Positions 34,813-44,916 are shown, counted from the first letter of the stretch. The stretch is 64,000 bases of DNA from Thalassovita mediterranea (GCF_001458435.1 NZ_CYSF01000006.1:558001-622000), one strand, 5' to 3'. The notes: generated by a model from the sequence alone, not told the origin. Made by a program: numbers and translations.

Positions 34813-34874
34813 GGGCTTGTAATGTTATGTTATACACTATACAAGCCCCATCTCAAGATATGTTATATGATAAC
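34813..34874. promoter_or_regulatory. candidate Zur-controlled divergent promoter
   Basis: Two motifs lie in the 98-bp gap. GTTATATGATAAC (34862-34874) is a palindrome of GTTAT and ATAAC arms with a 3-bp centre, close to known Zur boxes. GGGCTTGTA (34813-34821) and TACAAGCCC (34840-34848) form a perfect 9-bp inverted repeat around an AT-rich stretch with another GTTAT half-site. Zinc repression of both gene sets is inferred. Confidence 0.65.
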
Positions 34875-34887
34875 AAAGGATCCTCAG

Positions 34888-36000
34888 ATGGCGTTGTCCC
34901 TGTTCCGGTTCACCCTTTCCTCTTCCGCGCTCTTGGCTGCCAGCACGGCAGTTGCAGAGGTGCCCAAAGTTGTCACCGACATCGCGCCCGTCCATGCGCT
35001 GGTGTCGCAGGTGATGGGCGATCTGGGCCAGCCCGATCTGCTGGTGGATCCTGGCAACTCCCCCCACCATTACAGCCTGCGCCCTTCGCAGGCACTGGCG
35101 CTGGAACACGCCGATATGGTGGTCTGGATCGGCGAACCGCTGACCCCATGGCTGCATGAGCCGCTGGAAACACTGGCCGAAGGCGCCACCCATCTGGAAC
35201 TGCTGGAGGCAGACGGCACCATCCAGCACAACTTCCGTGAAACCGTTGTTTTTGGCGGTGGGGCACACGACGATCACGAAGGCCATGGGCACGACGACCA
35301 CGCGGATCATGACAAGCATGATGATCACGACGATCACGGGCACAAAGATCATGATGACCACGGCCATGAAAAACACGACGATCACGAAGGCCATGATCAC
35401 GACAGCCATAAAGAACACGATCATGACGAACATGCGCACAATGATCATGCAGAGGGTCACGACGATCACCACGATCATGACCACGACGGTGTCGACCCCC
35501 ACGCTTGGCTGGACCCGGAAAACGGCCGTATCTGGCTGGATGTGATCGCCGGTCAACTGAGCGCGCTGGATCCCGAAAACGCCGCGACCTACCGAGCCAA
35601 TGCCGATGCAGGCAAAGCGGAGCTGGCAGAGGTAATCGCGCAGGTTCATGCGCAGTTGGAACCTGTCGAAGGCAAACCCTTTGTCGTTTTCCACGACGCC
35701 TACCAGTACTTTGAAACCCGTTTCCATCTGCAGGCTCTGGGTGCGATCCGTGTTGGCGACGCGACGGATCCCAGCCCCGCCCGCATCGCAGAAATCCAAG
35801 AGGCAGTGCGCGACGCAAATGTTGCCTGCGCCTTCAGCGAACCACAGTTCAGCCCGCGCCTGATCCAAACCGTTTTCGATGGCTTGGACGTGAATGTGGC
35901 AGCTCTGGATCCGCTTGGTGCCGATCAGCCCGAAGGCGCGGCGCGCTATGCTGGCATCATCAAATCAGTGGCCGATGAAATCGCAGGCTGCCTAAACTAA
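34888..36000 (+). CDS. znuA: zinc ABC transporter substrate-binding protein
   Basis: 370 aa from ATG 34888, with a signal peptide (cleavage after TAVAE, about residue 24); the upstream open frame reads through the Zur sites. Zn ligands are visible in NSPHHYSLRPS, in VDPHAWLDPENG after the loop, in VFHDAYQYF, and an acidic ligand region near AFSEPQFSP. An insertion of about 80 residues (approximately 127-206) carries 28 histidines, mostly as DH and DDH units, that should capture zinc in the periplasm. It is divergent from zur. Confidence 0.96.
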   Translation: MALSLFRFTLSSSALLAASTAVAEVPKVVTDIAPVHALVSQVMGDLGQPDLLVDPGNSPHHYSLRPSQALALEHADMVVWIGEPLTPWLHEPLETLAEGATHLELLEADGTIQHNFRETVVFGGGAHDDHEGHGHDDHADHDKHDDHDDHGHKDHDDHGHEKHDDHEGHDHDSHKEHDHDEHAHNDHAEGHDDHHDHDHDGVDPHAWLDPENGRIWLDVIAGQLSALDPENAATYRANADAGKAELAEVIAQVHAQLEPVEGKPFVVFHDAYQYFETRFHLQALGAIRVGDATDPSPARIAEIQEAVRDANVACAFSEPQFSPRLIQTVFDGLDVNVAALDPLGADQPEGAARYAGIIKSVADEIAGCLN

Positions 36001-36042
36001 AATCGGCCAGACTTTATCTGCCCACTGGGCCATACGAACCTG

Positions 36043-36077
36043 CGCCCCCCTGTTTCCCACACGGGGGCGTTATTTTT
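36043..36077 (+). terminator. Rho-independent terminator after znuA
   Basis: Stem CGCCCCC (36043-36049) / GGGGGCG (36063-36069), followed by TTATTTTT. Confidence 0.8.
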
Positions 36078-36175
36078 CGGGCACCTTTTTGCCGAAAAGC
36101 CGAAAGTGATTGGTCCTTACTGGCAACAAGCCCTAGGTTGAGGCTAACTGATCTATTCACACGGCCCGATCTCTA

Positions 36176-38008
36176 TTGTCATTTTTCCACTTCAAACATC
36201 TCTTGCACTCTGGCGTCGGGCTTGCGTTTTGCATCGCAACCCTCAGCACACTGTCAACGCTGCCTGCAAACGCACAGGAAACTGAAAAAGTTGACGTCAC
36301 GCTGAACGTGCTTGCGACCACCGATAGTGGATTGCAGGGCAAGCTTAGGGCCGCATCGCTGCTACGACAGGCCGCAACGGAAGAGGCCCCAACCGCGCAG
36401 GATTACTTTGCCGCCGCGCTAGCGGATTACCGGCGCCTGACCGAGGTGCTTTATGCCAACGGTTACTATTCTGGACTGATCGAAATCCGGCTCAACGGTC
36501 AAGAAGCGGCCCTGATCCCGGTCACTGCCCCACCAAAAACGATCCGCAGTGTGGCGATCAATGTCCGCCCCGGCAAACCCTTCCGCTTTGGGACTGCGCG
36601 CATCGCCCCGCTGCCCGCCAACACTGCCCCCACAGAGGGTTTCCAAAAGGGCGCACGTGCAAACGCAGAAACCGTGATCCGTGCCGCGCGCGATGCTCAG
36701 ACGGCATGGCGTGATGCTGGTCACGCCAAGGTGCGTGTCTCAAGTCAGGACCTGAGTGCTGACCACGCCCGCCAACAACTAGATGCCACAATCGCGCTAG
36801 CCCCCGGCCCCAAGGTGACATTCGGGCGCTTATTGCCTGATGGCGAAAAACGGGTGCGGGCCGAACGTATTCAGGAAATCGCCGGCCTGCCCAGCGGGGA
36901 AACATTCACCCCAGCCGCTGTAGATCAGGCCGCGACCCGACTGCGGCGCAGTGGCGCCTTTCGATCTGTTTCGCTACGAGAAGCGGATGCGCTACGGGCT
37001 GGCGACGTGCTGGATGTCGAAGCAAGTCTTGTTGATGCTGCCCCCCGCCGATTTGGTGCAGGCGTGGAAATCGCGACTGAAACCGGCCTACAGCTCAGCG
37101 GGTTCTGGATGCACCGCAACCTCTTGGGTGGGGCCGAACGACTGCGCATCGAAGGTGCTGTACGCGACATCGGGACCGATACTGAACGCCTTGACTACAG
37201 CCTCAGCGCCCGTCTGGATCGCCCCGCCAGTTTCGGACCAGACACCACCGCATTCCTCAGCTTTGATATTTCTTCGGAACAAGAACCCCTGTTCGATCTC
37301 GATGTGTTGGATCTGGGCTTTGGGGCAAGCCGCCAGTTGCGGGACGATCTGAAGGGCGAGGTTGAACTGTCTTTCAGTCGAGCAGAGGCCGACACTGCAT
37401 TGGGAACGGCACGATTCACACTGGCCAGTGTGGCGCTCAGCATGGAATGGGACCGGCGCGACAACACGCTGAACCCGACAAACGGCCATTTCCTACGCGG
37501 GTCCCTGACGCCCTATCTGGGTCTGGATGGCACCGAAAGCGGCGCGCAGGCGACACTAGACGGTCGAATCTATCGCCCCGTGTTGAACGACCGCTTGATC
37601 GCGGCGGCCCGATTGCAGTTTGGCGCAGTGGCAGGATCATCAATTGCGGGCACACAGCCCAATCTACTGTTCCAGTCCGGCGGCGGTGGCACCGTGCGCG
37701 GCCAACCGTTTCAATCGCTGGGGGTGGGCACAGGCAGCAACCGCACAGGCGGGCGCAGTTTTCTGGGTCTTTCGGGCGAATTACGCGGCAAGATCAACAA
37801 TAAATTCAGCCTCGTCGGGTTCGCAGATGCGGGCTACATCGGCAGCGAAAGCTTTGTGAATGGTGATGGCGACTGGCACGCAGGCGCGGGTCTGGGGCTG
37901 CGTTATGATACGGTGGTGGGCCCCATTCGACTGGACGTCGCCACCCCGATCCGCGGCGATAGCAGCGACCGCGTGCAAATCTATGTCGGGATCGGGCAGG
38001 CCTTTTGA
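36176..38008 (+). CDS. tamA: TamA-type outer-membrane autotransporter assembly protein
   Basis: 610 aa with a TTG start (36176) and a signal peptide (cleavage after ANAQ, about residue 34). Three POTRA-like units (residues about 35-270) precede a 16-strand beta-barrel surface-antigen domain. The barrel has the typical VEWDRRDN-like segment (SMEWDRRDNTLNPTNG), an FQSGGGGTVRGQPFQSLG lid-lock stretch and closes with the aromatic VQIYVGIGQAF. In the outer membrane it works with TamB. The stop overlaps the tamB start. Confidence 0.92.
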   Translation: MSFFHFKHLLHSGVGLAFCIATLSTLSTLPANAQETEKVDVTLNVLATTDSGLQGKLRAASLLRQAATEEAPTAQDYFAAALADYRRLTEVLYANGYYSGLIEIRLNGQEAALIPVTAPPKTIRSVAINVRPGKPFRFGTARIAPLPANTAPTEGFQKGARANAETVIRAARDAQTAWRDAGHAKVRVSSQDLSADHARQQLDATIALAPGPKVTFGRLLPDGEKRVRAERIQEIAGLPSGETFTPAAVDQAATRLRRSGAFRSVSLREADALRAGDVLDVEASLVDAAPRRFGAGVEIATETGLQLSGFWMHRNLLGGAERLRIEGAVRDIGTDTERLDYSLSARLDRPASFGPDTTAFLSFDISSEQEPLFDLDVLDLGFGASRQLRDDLKGEVELSFSRAEADTALGTARFTLASVALSMEWDRRDNTLNPTNGHFLRGSLTPYLGLDGTESGAQATLDGRIYRPVLNDRLIAAARLQFGAVAGSSIAGTQPNLLFQSGGGGTVRGQPFQSLGVGTGSNRTGGRSFLGLSGELRGKINNKFSLVGFADAGYIGSESFVNGDGDWHAGAGLGLRYDTVVGPIRLDVATPIRGDSSDRVQIYVGIGQAF

Positions 38009-41000
38009 TGATGACGAAATCCACTCAGCACCCTGACCGCATGCGCCGCACACTCTGGCTGGGCACAGCCATGTGCGCCCTGCCCCTGCTCAGCACGCCG
38101 GTGCCCGCGCAGCAGGCAGTCCCTGCAGAGGAAGACGGCGGCAGCTACCTAGAAACCCTGCTGGAAGACAACCTATCCAGCCCAGGTCGCGCGGTAGAGA
38201 TCACCGGCTTTAAAGGCGCACTGTCGTCAAAGGCGCAGCTAGACAGCCTGAGCATTGCCGACGCTGAAGGTGTCTGGCTCCGCCTTGAAAACGTCGAGTT
38301 GGATTGGACACGCAGCGCCCTGCTGCAAGGCCGCGTCGAGGTAAACGCCCTGCGGGCAGAAAATCTGGACTGGCCGCGCATGCCCCTGCCTTCTGATGCG
38401 CTACCCAGCCCAGAGGCACAGCCCTTTGCGCTGCCAGAACTGCCAGTTTCAATCACCATCGGTGATCTTGGCATCGAGCAGGCGAACATCGGCGCATCGA
38501 TTTTGGGGCAGGATGTTCAACTGTCACTGTCGGGCACAATGATGCTGGCTGATGGTGCTGGCCAAACACAGCTAGAAATAACCCGCAGCGATGAGGTTCA
38601 GGGCGATTTCACCCTGAACGCCAGCTATCATAACACCAACCAAGAAGCCGCAATCGACCTGCGTATTCGCGAAGGCAAAGGCGGATTGCTGAGCCAAAGC
38701 CTGAACCTGCCCGGTGCCCCATCTGTCGCCTTTGAAATCAACGGCGCAGGGCCATTGTCGGATTTTCAGGCCACGACAACCCTATCCAGCGATGGCGCGG
38801 AACGGCTGCAAGGCACGCTGCGCTTGGGAACGCAACAACCGACCTCTGCTCCACAAACGCAGGGCGACGCGGCACCGCCGCGCCAAACCTTCAGCGCCAG
38901 TCTGGGCGGGGATCTGACACCGCTGTTTGCCCCCGAATACCGTGATTTCTTTGGCACAGATCTGCGGCTGAACGTCAGCGGCAGTCAACTGGCTGGGGAA
39001 TTGCGCCTTGATCAGCTGTCCCTGCGCAGTCAGGCAATGCGCCTTAACGGCATGGTGACGCTGCAGAACGGATGGCCGGAACTGATCGCCATCGACGGGC
39101 AAATTGCAGCCCCGGCGAAGAATGGCCGCGCTGCCCCTGTCTTGTTGCCGCTGGGCGATACGCCAACGCAGGTGGAACGTGTTCAGTTTACGATAAACCA
39201 CGATGCCGCGCACGGGGACGACTGGCAGTTGGATGCCGATATCATCGGGCTGCGACAGACAGATTTTCCCCTGTCAGAGGCACGCCTTGCAGGACGCGGG
39301 CAGATCACAACCGGCGACGGTCTTAATCAGGTCGCAGGGGATCTGACCCTCACCGCCGAAGGCATTGATCCGAAAGATCCCGCGTTAGCGCAGGCCTTGG
39401 GTCGGGTGATCGACATGACAACCCGCTTCGCGCTGAAAGAGGGCGATGCGCTGACACTGAGCGATATGCAAATGCGTGGGGCGGATTATCAACTGACCGG
39501 TGATCTGTCCCTGGGCCGCAACACCGATGGCGCCCTTACACTCACCCCTGACCTGCTGGTAGAGGCGGACGACCTCAGCCGCTTTGCGATGATAAGTGGG
39601 CAATCGCTGTCAGGGCAGGCGCGGCTGACAGCGACGGGCACCCTGCAGCCCCTGTCGGGTGCTTTCGACCTCAACCTCAGCGGACAGACAGACGATCTGA
39701 CACTGGGTCAACCACAGCTAGACACCCTGCTGTCCGGCACCAGTCGCCTGACACTGAACGGACGGCGCGATGCCAATGGCACCACTATCGCGCCGCTCCA
39801 GCTGCAAAGTGAGGCGGCCCTGATCCGCGCCGAAGCCGCGCTGAAATCCCGCGACAGCACGCTGGATCTACGGGCCGAGCTGACCGATGCCGCGCGCCTG
39901 ACGCCGGAACTGTCCGGTCCTGCCAGCCTGACCCTGACGGCCCGCCAAACCGATGCAGACGACTGGCATGTGCAAACCACCCTCAACGCGCCGGCACAAA
40001 TGCGCGCCGAGACAGAGCTGACGCTTTCACAAGTGTCGGGCGATGCACCCACGGTGGCAGGCACCCTGTCCCTATCTGCATCCGATCTGTCCCCCTACAG
40101 CGCGCTGGCTACCCTGCCCGTGCCACTGTCTGGCGCGATTGATCTGTCGCTGACAGGATCCGGTCAGCCACTGCAACAGCTGTTTGACGTCTCAGCAACC
40201 CTCAACAGCCGTGATCTGGCGATTACCAACCCCATTGTCGATGCCCTGCTGGCCGGTGCGTCGACCCTGCGTGTTGAGGCGCAGAAGACCTCAGACGCCC
40301 CGATCTTCCTGCGGGATGTGGTGATCAACACGCCAGAACTGCAATTCACCCTCACAGGCAGTGGCGACACCCAATCCGCGGACGTTCAATATACCGCGCG
40401 ATTGCGCGACATGGCCCTTTTGGGCGCGGGGATCAACGGCGCCCTCAGCACCGCAGGTCAGGCCAAACTAGCGGACGGGCAATGGCAAATTGATAGCCGC
40501 CACAGTGGACCGGGGGGCGCCAGCCTGCGCACCACGGGGCGCGTGGCGCAAGATTTTGCTGACACTGCGCTGGCAATTGCAGGGGATCTGCCCCTCAGCC
40601 TGGCAAACGCATTGATCCAACCCCGCAACATCAGCGGTTTTGCCCGTGTGGACCTGCGCGTTGATGGGCCGCCTGCGCTATCTTCGCTTTCTGGGCAGAT
40701 CACCACCCGCGACGCGCGCCTGTCCTTGCCAACCCTGCGCCAGTCGATCGAGGCCATCAGCGGCAGTGTCACATTGGGGGGCAGCCGCGCCACATTGGAT
40801 CTAAGCGCACGACCTGCATTGGGTGGGCAGGTCACGCTGGACGGACAGGTTGCGCTGGACCCCACCCTGCGCGCGGACCTTGAGGTTGCGCTGCGGGATG
40901 TGATTGCCCGCGATCCCAGCCTTTATGACACCACGCTCTCAGGCCGCATGTCCTTGACGGGCAATGTCGGGCAAGGTGGCGCTGCGCTGCGCGGCCAGAT

Positions 41001-41859
41001 TGATCTGGGCGCCACAGAGTTGCGCCTTCCCGCCAATTCCGCCCCCAGTTTTGCCAGTCTGCCGGGACTAAAACACCGCAATGAACCCGCAGCAGTGCGC
41101 CGCTTGCGCGGGTGGGCTGGCCTGATCGAGGCACCGACCACAGGTGGCAACGGCCGCGCCAGCGCCATCGCATTGGATCTGCAGGTAAATGCACCATCGC
41201 AGATTTTTGTGCGTGGCCGCGGACTAGACGCTGAACTAGGGGGCGCGCTGCGTGTCGGCGGCACCACTATCGATGTCATTCCCGAGGGGCAATTCGATCT
41301 GATACGAGGGCGACTGGACATTCTGGGCAACAGATTGACCCTGACCGAGGGGCTCATTCAGCTGCAAGGTGCCTTTGATCCTTTCATCCGCTTTGTCGCC
41401 GAAACCCAAGCCGACGACGTGACCGCCATGATCTCTATCGAAGGTGAAGCAAGCGCGCCCGTGCTGGGGTTTTCGTCCACACCAGACTTGCCTGAGGATG
41501 AAGTGCTGTCCCTCTTGCTGTTTGGACGTGAAATCAACTCCATCTCACCGTTGCAAGCGGTGCGTCTGGCAAATGCGCTGCGCACATTGTCTGGGCAAGG
41601 TGGCGAAGGGCTGACCAGTGGCGTGCGTCGGGAACTGGCGCTGGATGATCTGGATGTGACCACGGATGAGGATGGCACCGCGCAAGCGCGGGTTGGCAAG
41701 TATATCAACGAAAACATCTACACAGAGATTACCGCCGACACCGCTGGAAACAGCCGCATCGACCTGAACCTACAGCTTAGCCCCAGCGTGACCGCGCGGG
41801 GACGGTTGGGATCGGATGGCGACACTGGCATTGGTCTGTTTATCGAACGCGACTACTGA
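38008..41859 (+). CDS. tamB: TamB inner-membrane partner of TamA
   Basis: 1283 aa from ATG 38008. An N-terminal hydrophobic anchor (about residues 12-33) leads into a long run of amphipathic beta-strand repeats. The C-terminal about 350 residues carry the DUF490 domain, ending GRLGSDGDTGIGLFIERDY, the usual TamB tail. It spans the periplasm and supplies lipids or substrate proteins to the outer membrane. The stop overlaps thiD, encoded on the other strand, by 7 bp. Confidence 0.95.
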   Translation: MMTKSTQHPDRMRRTLWLGTAMCALPLLSTPVPAQQAVPAEEDGGSYLETLLEDNLSSPGRAVEITGFKGALSSKAQLDSLSIADAEGVWLRLENVELDWTRSALLQGRVEVNALRAENLDWPRMPLPSDALPSPEAQPFALPELPVSITIGDLGIEQANIGASILGQDVQLSLSGTMMLADGAGQTQLEITRSDEVQGDFTLNASYHNTNQEAAIDLRIREGKGGLLSQSLNLPGAPSVAFEINGAGPLSDFQATTTLSSDGAERLQGTLRLGTQQPTSAPQTQGDAAPPRQTFSASLGGDLTPLFAPEYRDFFGTDLRLNVSGSQLAGELRLDQLSLRSQAMRLNGMVTLQNGWPELIAIDGQIAAPAKNGRAAPVLLPLGDTPTQVERVQFTINHDAAHGDDWQLDADIIGLRQTDFPLSEARLAGRGQITTGDGLNQVAGDLTLTAEGIDPKDPALAQALGRVIDMTTRFALKEGDALTLSDMQMRGADYQLTGDLSLGRNTDGALTLTPDLLVEADDLSRFAMISGQSLSGQARLTATGTLQPLSGAFDLNLSGQTDDLTLGQPQLDTLLSGTSRLTLNGRRDANGTTIAPLQLQSEAALIRAEAALKSRDSTLDLRAELTDAARLTPELSGPASLTLTARQTDADDWHVQTTLNAPAQMRAETELTLSQVSGDAPTVAGTLSLSASDLSPYSALATLPVPLSGAIDLSLTGSGQPLQQLFDVSATLNSRDLAITNPIVDALLAGASTLRVEAQKTSDAPIFLRDVVINTPELQFTLTGSGDTQSADVQYTARLRDMALLGAGINGALSTAGQAKLADGQWQIDSRHSGPGGASLRTTGRVAQDFADTALAIAGDLPLSLANALIQPRNISGFARVDLRVDGPPALSSLSGQITTRDARLSLPTLRQSIEAISGSVTLGGSRATLDLSARPALGGQVTLDGQVALDPTLRADLEVALRDVIARDPSLYDTTLSGRMSLTGNVGQGGAALRGQIDLGATELRLPANSAPSFASLPGLKHRNEPAAVRRLRGWAGLIEAPTTGGNGRASAIALDLQVNAPSQIFVRGRGLDAELGGALRVGGTTIDVIPEGQFDLIRGRLDILGNRLTLTEGLIQLQGAFDPFIRFVAETQADDVTAMISIEGEASAPVLGFSSTPDLPEDEVLSLLLFGREINSISPLQAVRLANALRTLSGQGGEGLTSGVRRELALDDLDVTTDEDGTAQARVGKYINENIYTEITADTAGNSRIDLNLQLSPSVTARGRLGSDGDTGIGLFIERDY

Positions 41860-42581
41860 TCGCGCGCAGCGGCGAAGCGGTGCTGAATATGGGCCTGCGC
41901 TGCACGGCACGCATCCGGCAGCGTATGGTTCTGTGACAGACCACAGGCAATCGCTGCTGCCAGCGCACAGCCCGTGCCGCGCAGGCTGCCCTGCTGACGC
42001 GGAACAGCGAAACGATGCGCCGTTTGCGGGGTGATCAGGTGATCGACCACCTCGGCGCCGTCGCCATGCCCCCCCTTAATCAAAACGGCGCCTGCCCCGC
42101 GATCCATCAGCGCTTGGCTCACCGCATCCTCCGCCACGCCTAACCGCGCGGCCAGCTGCGCAGCCTCGGGCAGGTTCGGCGTGATAAGGGTGGTCAGGGG
42201 CAGCAAGCGGTCCAACAAAACGTCCAGCCCCGCCTCATCAATCAACGCCTTGCCGGAGGAGGAGGCAATCACAGGATCAAGGACAACGGGGACCTCAGGG
42301 CGTTCCACAAGTGCGCCCGCTACCTCTTCGACCGCCGCGCCTGTGCCCAACATGCCGATCTTGATGGCGCCTACCGGCCCTTGCGCGAACGCCGCGTTGA
42401 TCTGTGCGGCCAATGTCGTGGGGCTGCACATTTCTGCCGCCAGAACAGCGCGATCCGTCTGCGCCGTGACCGCCGTGACCGCGACGCGTGCGCCAACGCC
42501 GAAGGCGACGGCGGTCGCACAATCGCGCAACACCCCTGCACCGCCAGAACTGTCGATGCCACCGATCATCAAAACCGCCAT
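41853..42581 (-). CDS. thiD: hydroxymethylpyrimidine/phosphomethylpyrimidine kinase
   Basis: 242 aa, slightly shorter than the usual ThiD length of about 265. Ribokinase-type fold with IGGIDSSGGAGVLRD (substrate end), VAVTAVTAQTD, VVLDPVIASSSGKAL and near the end GTGCALAAAIACGL (anion hole and catalytic Asp region). The usual DSSGGAG and GTGC motifs are present; the DTFVATSG-like Asp is not obvious. It phosphorylates HMP and HMP-P. Last gene of the thi operon. Confidence 0.9.
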   Translation of the reverse strand: MAVLMIGGIDSSGGAGVLRDCATAVAFGVGARVAVTAVTAQTDRAVLAAEMCSPTTLAAQINAAFAQGPVGAIKIGMLGTGAAVEEVAGALVERPEVPVVLDPVIASSSGKALIDEAGLDVLLDRLLPLTTLITPNLPEAAQLAARLGVAEDAVSQALMDRGAGAVLIKGGHGDGAEVVDHLITPQTAHRFAVPRQQGSLRGTGCALAAAIACGLSQNHTLPDACRAAQAHIQHRFAAARDQ

Positions 42582-42584
42582 TGC

Positions 42585-43538
42585 CTACTCTCCTGCGGCC
42601 CAAAGCACCAGATCGCTATGGCCCAGCGCCACCAGTTGATCCGCCGCCGCCCAAGCACGCAGGCCAGAGCGGCAGGTCAGAACGGTGCGTGCTTGCGTGA
42701 TCGGCAAGGTCGTCAGCGCCTCCATACCCAAGCGTATGGATTGCGGGTGGGGCAGCGGCGCCTCTGCCTCGGGGCGCAATTCGATCACCCGATCCTGCGC
42801 GGTGATCTGATCCACACTGACAAAGCGATGCCCCGTCACCTCTGGCGCGCCCTCAAATCGGAAGGATGACACGCGCCAAGCAGCCAGATCCACCTGCATC
42901 ATCTGCCCCAATGGCGAAGGTTCCAGCCCCAACAGACACGACAATGCCATCTGCGCCTGCAACGCGCCCAGCGTGGCGACCGCTGGCCCCATAACGCCCG
43001 CCTCGACGCAGGTTTGGCGCTGGGTCGGCAGGTCAGGAAACAGCGCCCGATAGGACGGCGCCCCACCACAAAATCCGCCCACATAGCCTGAACGCCCTAG
43101 GACCGAGGCAGAGATCAGCGGCACCCCAGCCGACAGGCAGGCATCCGACAGCGTATAGGTGGCGGCAAAACTGTCAGCGGCGTCCACCACCAGATCGACG
43201 CCCTGCAAACTCGCCGCGACCGACGCCGCATCCAGATAGGCCACTTGCGCAGACACAGAAACCTCTGGGTTCAGGCCCAGCACCGCCTCTGCCGCCACAA
43301 CCGCCTTGGGGCGGCCCAGATCAGCGTGGCGAAACAGGGTTTGACGGTGCAGGTTGCTCTCTTCGATGACGTCCCCGTCGATCAATGAGAGGTGCCCAAC
43401 ACCCGCCCCCGCCAGCGCCGGAATCACGGTCGCGCCCAGTCCACCGCAGCCCACCACCAGAACCCGCGCCGCCCGCAGGCGGGCCTGTCCCGATGCCCCG
43501 ACCTCGGGCAATTGTTCCTGGCGGCTGTAGCGGCTCAC
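42585..43538 (-). CDS. thiF: ThiF/MoeB-type adenylyltransferase fused to a rhodanese domain
   Basis: 317 aa. Residues about 1-220 form the E1-like adenylyltransferase: GCGGLGATVIPALAGAGVGH, then a FRHADLG segment and DAADSFAATY. The catalytic-type Cys of ThiF is present in QTCVEAGVMGP. The CxxC zinc pair just before it in E. coli ThiF (CYRC) is SYRA here. The last 80 residues form a rhodanese domain, with the catalytic loop CRSGLRA. The protein should adenylate ThiS and pass sulfur from the rhodanese Cys. Its stop is 3 bp from the thiD start. Confidence 0.9.
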   Translation of the reverse strand: MSRYSRQEQLPEVGASGQARLRAARVLVVGCGGLGATVIPALAGAGVGHLSLIDGDVIEESNLHRQTLFRHADLGRPKAVVAAEAVLGLNPEVSVSAQVAYLDAASVAASLQGVDLVVDAADSFAATYTLSDACLSAGVPLISASVLGRSGYVGGFCGGAPSYRALFPDLPTQRQTCVEAGVMGPAVATLGALQAQMALSCLLGLEPSPLGQMMQVDLAAWRVSSFRFEGAPEVTGHRFVSVDQITAQDRVIELRPEAEAPLPHPQSIRLGMEALTTLPITQARTVLTCRSGLRAWAAADQLVALGHSDLVLWAAGE

Positions 43539-44140
43539 CGGCCTGCCTCAGCACCAGTGATCTTCAGCCATTCCTGCGTGCGCGCCTCTGGCGTGTCTGA
43601 CAGCATGATGTCGGTCACCACGGCCGCGCTATCGGCGCCGGCAGCAAAAACGGCAGGCAAACGGTCCGGCGTCAGGCCACCGATGGCCACCAGTGGCAGA
43701 TCACCCACCCGCGCCTTCCATCTGCTGAGTTTTTCCAGACCCTGCGGCGCCCACTTCATCTTCTTCAGCTTGGTTTCATAGACCGGCCCCAGCGCCACAT
43801 AGGCAGGATCGGCGGCCAAGGCGCGTTCCAGCTCCGCCTCATCATGGGTGGACAGGCCAAAACGCACCCCCTTGCGGCGCAACGCGTCGAGGTCGGCGGT
43901 ATCCAAATCCTCCTGCCCGAGATGGACGAAATTGCAGTTCAGATCCAACGCCAGCTGCCAGTAGTCGTTCACAACCAATTGCGCGCCATGCACGGCGCAG
44001 AAATCACGCGCCCGCGCGATCTGGCGGCGCAGCTCTGCCTCTGGCAGGTCTTTCAGGCGCAGCTGCACCAGTTTCACGCCATGCGGTACCAACAATTCAA
44101 GTTGGCTGACATGACCAACGATCAGATAAAAGGGATCCAT
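43535..44140 (-). CDS. thiE: thiamine phosphate synthase
   Basis: 201 aa. TIM barrel with VQLRLKDL, VVNDYWQLAL, NFVHLGQEDL, LGPVYETKLK and VAIGGLTPD. It joins HMP-PP and thiazole phosphate to thiamine phosphate. The usual GPIFPTxTK motif is GPVYETKLKK here, within the variation seen in alphaproteobacteria. It overlaps thiF by 4 bp and thiG by one base. Confidence 0.9.
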   Translation of the reverse strand: MDPFYLIVGHVSQLELLVPHGVKLVQLRLKDLPEAELRRQIARARDFCAVHGAQLVVNDYWQLALDLNCNFVHLGQEDLDTADLDALRRKGVRFGLSTHDEAELERALAADPAYVALGPVYETKLKKMKWAPQGLEKLSRWKARVGDLPLVAIGGLTPDRLPAVFAAGADSAAVVTDIMLSDTPEARTQEWLKITGAEAGR

Positions 44141-44916
44141 TACATGCCCTCACTTGCACTAAAATCTGCCATTCCAAAAATCGGGGTCGAGGCGGCGGCC
44201 ATATCGCGCCGTGGCATCAACCCCGCCTGTGCCGCCATCTGCCCTGCACGCACCGCCTGACCAAAGGCGGCGGCCATCGCGACAGGATCCAGCGCCTTCG
44301 CCACAGCGGTGTTCAACAGGACCGCGTCATAGCCCAGTTCCATCGCCTGCGCGGCCTGCGACGGCGCGCCGATACCGGCGTCTACCACCAGCGGGATATC
44401 GGGGAAATGCGCCCGCATCGCGCGTAGACCGTCGATGTTTCGCAGCCCCTGTCCCGACCCGATGGGCGCCCCCCAGGGCATCAGCACCTGACAGCCGGCC
44501 TCCACCAGTTTTTCGCCAAGGATCAGGTCCTCCGTGGTGTAGGGAAAGACCTCAAACCCATCCGCACACAAAACCCGCGCCGCTTCGACCAAGGCGAAAG
44601 GATCGGGTTGCAAAGTGTCGGCGTGGCCGATCACCTCTAGCTTGATCCAGTTGGTTTGAAACACCTCGCGCGCCATCTGGGCAGTTGTCACCGCCTCAGC
44701 CGCAGTGTGGCAACCGGCGGTGTTGGGCAGGATGCGGCAGCCGCTGGCGGCGATCAGATCGCGAAACCCCGCACCGCCCTGCCCCTCGCGGCGCAGGGAG
44801 ACGGTGATCACCTCTGTGCCGGATGCTTGAATCGCCTGCTGCAACACAGCGGGTGAGGGATATTGCGCGGTGCCCAGCATCAGGCGGCTTTCCAGTTCTA
44901 CGCCGTAAAACATCAC
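44140..44916 (-). CDS. thiG: thiazole synthase
   Basis: 258 aa, normal length. Barrel with [46 protein letters not shown]-like [27 protein letters not shown] and the closing [18 protein letters not shown], then [11 protein letters not shown]. The lysine that forms the imine with DXP should be in WIKLEVI. It uses ThiS thiocarboxylate to build the thiazole ring. Start is one base after the thiS stop. Confidence 0.95.
   Translation of the reverse strand: MMFYGVELESRLMLGTAQYPSPAVLQQAIQASGTEVITVSLRREGQGGAGFRDLIAASGCRILPNTAGCHTAAEAVTTAQMAREVFQTNWIKLEVIGHADTLQPDPFALVEAARVLCADGFEVFPYTTEDLILGEKLVEAGCQVLMPWGAPIGSGQGLRNIDGLRAMRAHFPDIPLVVDAGIGAPSQAAQAMELGYDAVLLNTAVAKALDPVAMAAAFGQAVRAGQMAAQAGLMPRRDMAAASTPIFGMADFSASEGM

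Noticed and set aside
35280-35500. CRISPR-like or satellite array in znuA
   Set aside because: The repetitive look comes from the His/Asp codons of the metal-binding loop; unit length and spacing are irregular.
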